Origin: Isoetes taiwanensis
Taxonomy: Eukaryota > Streptophyta > Lycopodiopsida > Isoetales > Isoetaceae
Assembly: GCA_021234155.1 (NCBI GenBank)
Contig: JAJEKV010000012.1
Location: forward strand, 4,095,789-4,159,788
Direction: 5' to 3'
Length of the DNA: 64,000 nucleotides
Part shown: positions 59,851 through 64,000 of the stretch, in pieces
Layout: each line of letters begins with the position of its first letter
Numbering within the stretch: the stretch's first letter is position 1
Notes under the pieces: model-generated
What the model saw: only the letters and a program-made list of their open reading frames with translations
What the model was told of the DNA's origin: nothing
Database searches by the model: none
Position numbers and translations under genes: made by a program

Positions 59851-61043
59851 GCGGATGAATAGATGACGGTTACGGTTCTTGGCGCAGTCTTCGGCGGCTA
59901 GGGCGGCAGAAGAGAGGAAAGTCGCCTTCCTCTCTCCAATCCGGCACTGTCACCTCCATCCTGGTGCCTGCAGATATTAGGAAAGTGCTAGCAAGGCAGG
60001 ACAATCCATTTCAAAATTTCTGGAAAAAGATCTGCACAAATCGCATTTTTCTTCTCCTCTCCTCGGACATAACTGATCTTTTTGGGAAACAAAACCACAA
60101 ATGTGGTTCTCTTCTTTGATGTTTGCATTATTTCCATCTCCTTTCTTGAAGATGGTCAATGAAAATGGTTTGCCCAATTGGGACACCGGCCTATAAGGTG
60201 AAGAGAAGAATAGTTTCTCAAAGAAGATTCAGTTGTGGAGATGTGACATCATGTAATTTTTGGCAAGTTGAAAACCCCTCTCGATCCGAATGGAATTTCT
60301 TGGAATGAATTCTATTTTGCCATTATCTCTTCACTCTTTCTTACTAGCGGTGAAGATCCAAATTTTTGCAAATGATGATTAGAAAGATTATGTTTTGTCG
60401 TGGGAGCTATGCATGAATCCGAAATTATTGATTTATATTGAAGAGGCAAAGGACAATTAGATATATGGCAAAGCTAAAAAATCTAAATGCTTAAGTAATC
60501 AAGCTTGAGCATAGAAGATTGAGCACGTAAGCACCTAGGTTTCTTTTTAAGCAATCGCTAAGCTTGAGAAGCCACTCAAATACTTAAATTTGGGTGAAAA
60601 TTTGGTACCGATGCCAAATTACCTTTGGCTTTCCATATGGAATTAGCATGCCGATAATCGCTATGTCCGAGCATGTGCTTCTTCGTAAAATCGATATGCC
60701 CTGCTCGTGGTCATATTTGGTCATTGCCTTATAGTCTAAGGACGACATCTTCTTTCTACTTCAAAGAATTCAAAGTTATTTGTGTGTTTCTCGTGCCAAC
60801 AGAATTATTTCGAGCCCATTGGCTCTTCCCCGATCATCTTGCAACTCTCGGTTCCGATGTGGAGAGACATCTCTGTGCCTTAATGCAGATTTGCTATTAG
60901 AGCTTTTAATAAGTTTCTGCAGTTAAGGGAATGAAGATGTTGAGGCTACTCCTGTAGTAGTTCTCTTGCTGTAATGAAGCATTGTAATTTCTTTTCTATA
61001 TAATATAAAAAAAACCACCACCGTTCTCTCAAAAAAAAAAAAA
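59851..61043 (+). mobile_element. Poly(A) retroposon nested in the solo LTR
   Basis: The segment ends in a 14-16 base poly(A) run (61031-61046). It is flanked by a 13-base direct repeat AAATGAAATCCTG at 59838-59850 and 61044-61056, the signature of LINE-driven retroposition. Its body reads like a transcript with a GC-rich start and an AT-rich 3' end, with a few coding-like stretches such as FGFPYGISMPIIAMSEHV near 60630. No source gene was recognised. It may be a processed pseudogene or a non-LTR element of unknown type. Confidence 0.7.
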
Positions 61044-61478
61044 AAATGAAATCCTGACAGTTTAAATTTTCCTGCTTTATTTCTCTGGAAAGGAATTTCC
61101 TTTGAACTCAGACCTCTGCTGTAATCAACACTGATGCCGCTTTGCCATCTCTTATTTTTCTTCCAGAATGTTCAGATGTGGGTCTCGGTTGTAGATCATT
61201 CCATCTAAGCTTTCCATATCTCTTCAGTTGCATGCCCTAAAGCTTGAGAATGGAGCATGCCGTAGAATGGCCTCCCATCCATCTATTCCAGCATTCCACG
61301 GCCCTCTGACCCCAATTCCTTAAGTCTGGCATGATCCGGCATGATCCCTTGCCGATTCAACCTGTTCTGATCCCGTGATGCCAGTTCAGCCTTGTTTTCA
61401 CAGCCTTCTGTTATGTGCTTTGTTTTCGTTTGCCGTTCTTATTTAATATTATAGCTTAAAAGTCATTAAAACATTCAC

Positions 61479-61531
61479 TAGTCTAGATGGTTAAGGGTTT
61501 GAGCTATTAGTCGAGACCCGGGTTCGAATTT
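61479..61531 (+). repeat. tRNA-like (SINE head-like) segment
   Basis: TAGTCTAGATGG fits the RNA polymerase III A box and GGTTCGAATTT fits the first part of a B box 42 bases farther on. Spacing is as in tRNA genes. No complete cloverleaf could be folded by eye, so a SINE head or tRNA pseudogene is more likely than a tRNA. Confidence 0.4.
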
Positions 61532-62208
61532 GGCTGAGAACTCAACTTTTGTCTAACCTTCTCTTTTTAACCTTATGACGTTATATTGTTCCTTACACAT
61601 TGTTCCTTACACTGATATCGAGTTATTCTGCATAGGGTTCTTGCTTGTAAATAATGATTGTCGAAGTGTTTTTTTCTTTATTATGTTTTATTGTCTAATA
61701 TAATTACAGTGGAATGATAATAAGATATGGTTTAATTGCTTGAATGAACCCGCCCCTTCGTCAATGCCGGAGGGCTGGAGCGGTTGAGCATCGTGCATAC
61801 CAAGTGATTGGTATGTGAACGTACATCCGTGTCGCGAACGGTGTACGTGAGAGCCTGGGCGAGGGATTGATCATCCCTGGATAACATTAATAACTGTTGA
61901 AGTTGTGTGGTAATGTTGTGTTTCTTTCCAGATTGTCTAGACCAGGTAACGGTTGCCCATTTAGTCCTTTTCTTGGACTAACCCCCCACCACTTCTTTCT
62001 CATTTCTTATAGATTAATCTGGTAGCTACGAGACCGTTGGGCGAGGGGAGCATGAGTGATAGTAGAGATGCCATCTTGCATAGAATCCTACGTAGTTTCA
62101 ATTGTAACCTTGAGTTTATGAATTTTATTAAAGAAAGATATTTATTATTCGAGTTCCTTTACTCTCCCTTGTTTGATTTCAAGTGTTTAATGCTCTAGGA
62201 GCATTTCA

Positions 62209-63998
62209 CTACCCCATTTATGACAAGGAGTTGTTGGCGATAGTGGATTCTTTCGAGGAGTGGAGACGTTTCCTGGAGCGATCCTTATAAGGTCACAGTC
62301 CACACAGATCATCGAAATCTAGAATATTTTCAGTCTGCTCGAGTGCTCAACCGTCGCCAGGCCCGGTGGCATACTCAAGTATTATCCCGTTGATTTCGTG
62401 ATCATGTACCGCCCTGGATCCCTCCAAGGGAAGCCTGATGCCTTGTCTCGACGCCCTATCTTGAGCCCAAGCTAGGTGATCCTGCATTCACCAAAGAATC
62501 ACAAAGTTATTCTAGGGCCTGATCGGTTTCCAGCCTTATGGCCCTCACTTTGTTCGAGAGGCCTCATGATATGGCCTTGTTGGAGTCTGTTCGAGCATCT
62601 CTGCCCACCGATCCATTGGCTCAAGATGCATTCTCACACCTTGGCTCGTGATCATCTTCAAAGAAATGCGATCAAACTATGATCGCTTTTGAGGTTCGAG
62701 ATGGACTCTCGCCATGATGGGCTTCAGAGATGTGCCGATGGTGCTTCTAGGCTTCTGGTTCTCCAGGCTTGCCATGATTCACCTATGGCCGCACATTTTG
62801 AGTAGCCAAGACTCTTGAACTTATTAGTCGAGAGTATTGGTGGCCTGGGCTTCGCCCGTGTCAAGCTTTCATTCGATCCCCGTGACATCCGGCCGCCGCT
62901 TAAGGTTCCAAGGCATCTTCCCTCATGACCTTCTTCAGCCACCGCCACTGTGATGGACCTTGAAGAGCATTTATAGACTTTATTCCGGAGTTGCCGGGCC
63001 TTCTGGGGTTATGATGTCATCATGGTTATTGTTGATCGCTTTCTCCAAGATGGCTCATTTTATTCCCCGCGAACGCCACCATCACCGCGAGGGAACAACG
63101 GATTTTCATCTTCGTGAAGTAGTCAAACTTCACAGTTTGCCCGACACTATCATCAGCGATCGTGGACCACAGCACGTCGCATGTTTTTGGAAGCGGCTTT
63201 TAGAGTTATTGCATATCGACCGCTCATTGACATCTGTCATCATCCGTAAAAGTAATGGGCGGTAGGAGACACTAATCGACTGAGCAATATTTAAGGTGCT
63301 TTATCGGGCTACCGCCAGGATGATTGGGTCGATTATCTTCCACTAGCCGAGTTTGCCTATAATAACTCAATACATGCTTCCACCGCCGCATTCTCGCTCT
63401 TTCTAAACTCGTCAAAGATCCTCGCTGGTCCCTTAGCGTCGCTGGCAGTGACTCGATCAATCCTAGTGCCGAGTCTCGACTTGAGAAACTCCAGGCTCTT
63501 CAATCGGATCTTCAACCGAATCTTCAACATCATCTTTACCGAGCACAGGAACGCTATCGGCATTATGCCGATTTGTATTGGCGAAGCTCCTAGTTTCACG
63601 CTGGTGACCTTGTCCGCTTCTTCGGGGACCTCCTACCTCACGCCCCTCATTAAGCTTGACTATCGTCGCCTTGGTCCTTACCGGATCACGGCTCAGATCA
63701 GCAATGTAGCATTCCGGCTCGAGCTCCCTCCAGTTGTTCGGCTTCATCCAGTATTTCATGTTTCTCTATTGGAGCCCTATACAATCAATACTTTCCCAGA
63801 TCACGTTCCTTCGTCGCCACCACAGTAGAAATTGATGATCATGAGGAGTTCGAGGTTTGAGAGTTTTTGGACTCCAAGTTTCTTCGTCGTCGATTGTATT
63901 ACTTTGTCGATTGGGAAGGTTACTCGCCAAGTGATAGATTCTGGGAGCCTGCCGAGAATCTGAGTAATGCTCCTGATAAAATTGCGGAGTTTCACTGA
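62209..63998 (+). pseudogene. Chromovirus Pol remnant: RNase H end, integrase, GPY/F module, chromodomain
   Basis: RNase H resumes with [20 protein letters not shown] at 62217. Decayed HHCC zinc-binding residues lie near 62760-62890 and the integrase core near 63020-63270 includes FSKMAHFIPRE and LPDTIISDRGPQHV (catalytic Asp kept). The segment near 63640-63780 has LDYRRLGPYRITAQISN, a GPY/F module. The chromodomain at 63846-63998 has LYYFVDWEGYSPSDRFWEP; a TGA at 63858-63860 interrupts its start. Chromodomains guide insertion by binding methylated histone H3. Frames change repeatedly. Confidence 0.8.
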
Positions 63999-64000
63999 CG

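Larger units (their letters stand above)
59442..62208. mobile_element. Solo LTR nested in the chromovirus pol
   Basis: Starts TGTGACACACC and ends GAGCATTTCA, the TG...CA ends of an LTR, with a 5-base target duplication CTACC at 59437-59441 and 62209-62213. Removing it rejoins the RNase H codons across the site. No gag or pol lies inside. Without the 1.2-kb retroposon it also carries, the LTR would be about 1.56 kb. It could also be a short non-autonomous element with its LTRs unrecognised. Confidence 0.75.
55938..64000 (+). mobile_element. Tcn1-like Ty3-type chromodomain retrotransposon (chromovirus), interrupted
   Basis: In order: LTR (55938 to about 56441), gag with a zinc knuckle, protease, reverse transcriptase, RNase H, a nested insertion (59442-62208), the rest of RNase H, integrase, GPY/F module and a terminal chromodomain ending at 63998. 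The 3' LTR lies beyond the window. Gag and pol style, the Pro/Ala spacer between protease and reverse transcriptase, and the chromodomain match the Tcn1-like clade reported from basidiomycetes and non-seed plants. Many stops and frameshifts make it non-autonomous. Confidence 0.8.

Overview
The window looks like nuclear DNA of a land plant. It has AT-rich, intron-split genes with GT-AG junctions, long introns (up to about 1.5 kb), a PLS-type pentatricopeptide repeat gene, a plastid-type glucose transporter and a plant-type PHR2 photolyase-like gene, all embedded in many decayed transposable elements. The Tcn1-like chromovirus at the right end (a lineage reported from fungi and non-seed plants), the long introns and the PPR type suggest a fern or another non-flowering plant. 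That placement is inference.

Layout. 1-1.6 kb: LTR of a minus-strand retrotransposon whose primer-binding site and body run off the left edge. 2.7-4.7 kb: four-exon PHR2-like gene. 6.2-9.1 kb: decayed MULE-type transposase split by a solo LTR related to the first one. 10-14 kb: diverged repeats and a broken minus-strand reading frame of unknown family. 15.2-18.1 kb: five-exon synergin-gamma-like gene. 18.8-24.8 kb: intact 12-exon plastidic glucose transporter. 25-46 kb: a transposon graveyard with LINE remnants on both strands, a large foldback element, two Helitron-type 3' ends, mirrored polypyrimidine and polypurine tracts, and palindrome-rich repeats. 46.3-48.5 kb: single-exon PPR gene with a broken C-terminal E domain. 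49-55 kb: a minisatellite, mostly anonymous DNA and a second foldback element. 55.3-55.9 kb: second copy of an unknown coding family also seen at 37.5 kb. 55.9-64 kb: Ty3-type chromodomain retrotransposon, frameshifted and cut by a nested solo LTR that itself carries a poly(A) retroposon.

The four host genes share no evident pathway: a blue-light/photolyase-like protein, a probable AP-1 vesicle-traffic accessory protein, a plastid envelope hexose transporter and an organelle RNA-binding protein. They read on the plus strand as independent units. The most interesting signals are a perfect heat-shock-type palindrome upstream of the chromovirus TATA box, the layered insertions with readable target duplications, the Helitron-like ends, and the two-copy unknown coding family.
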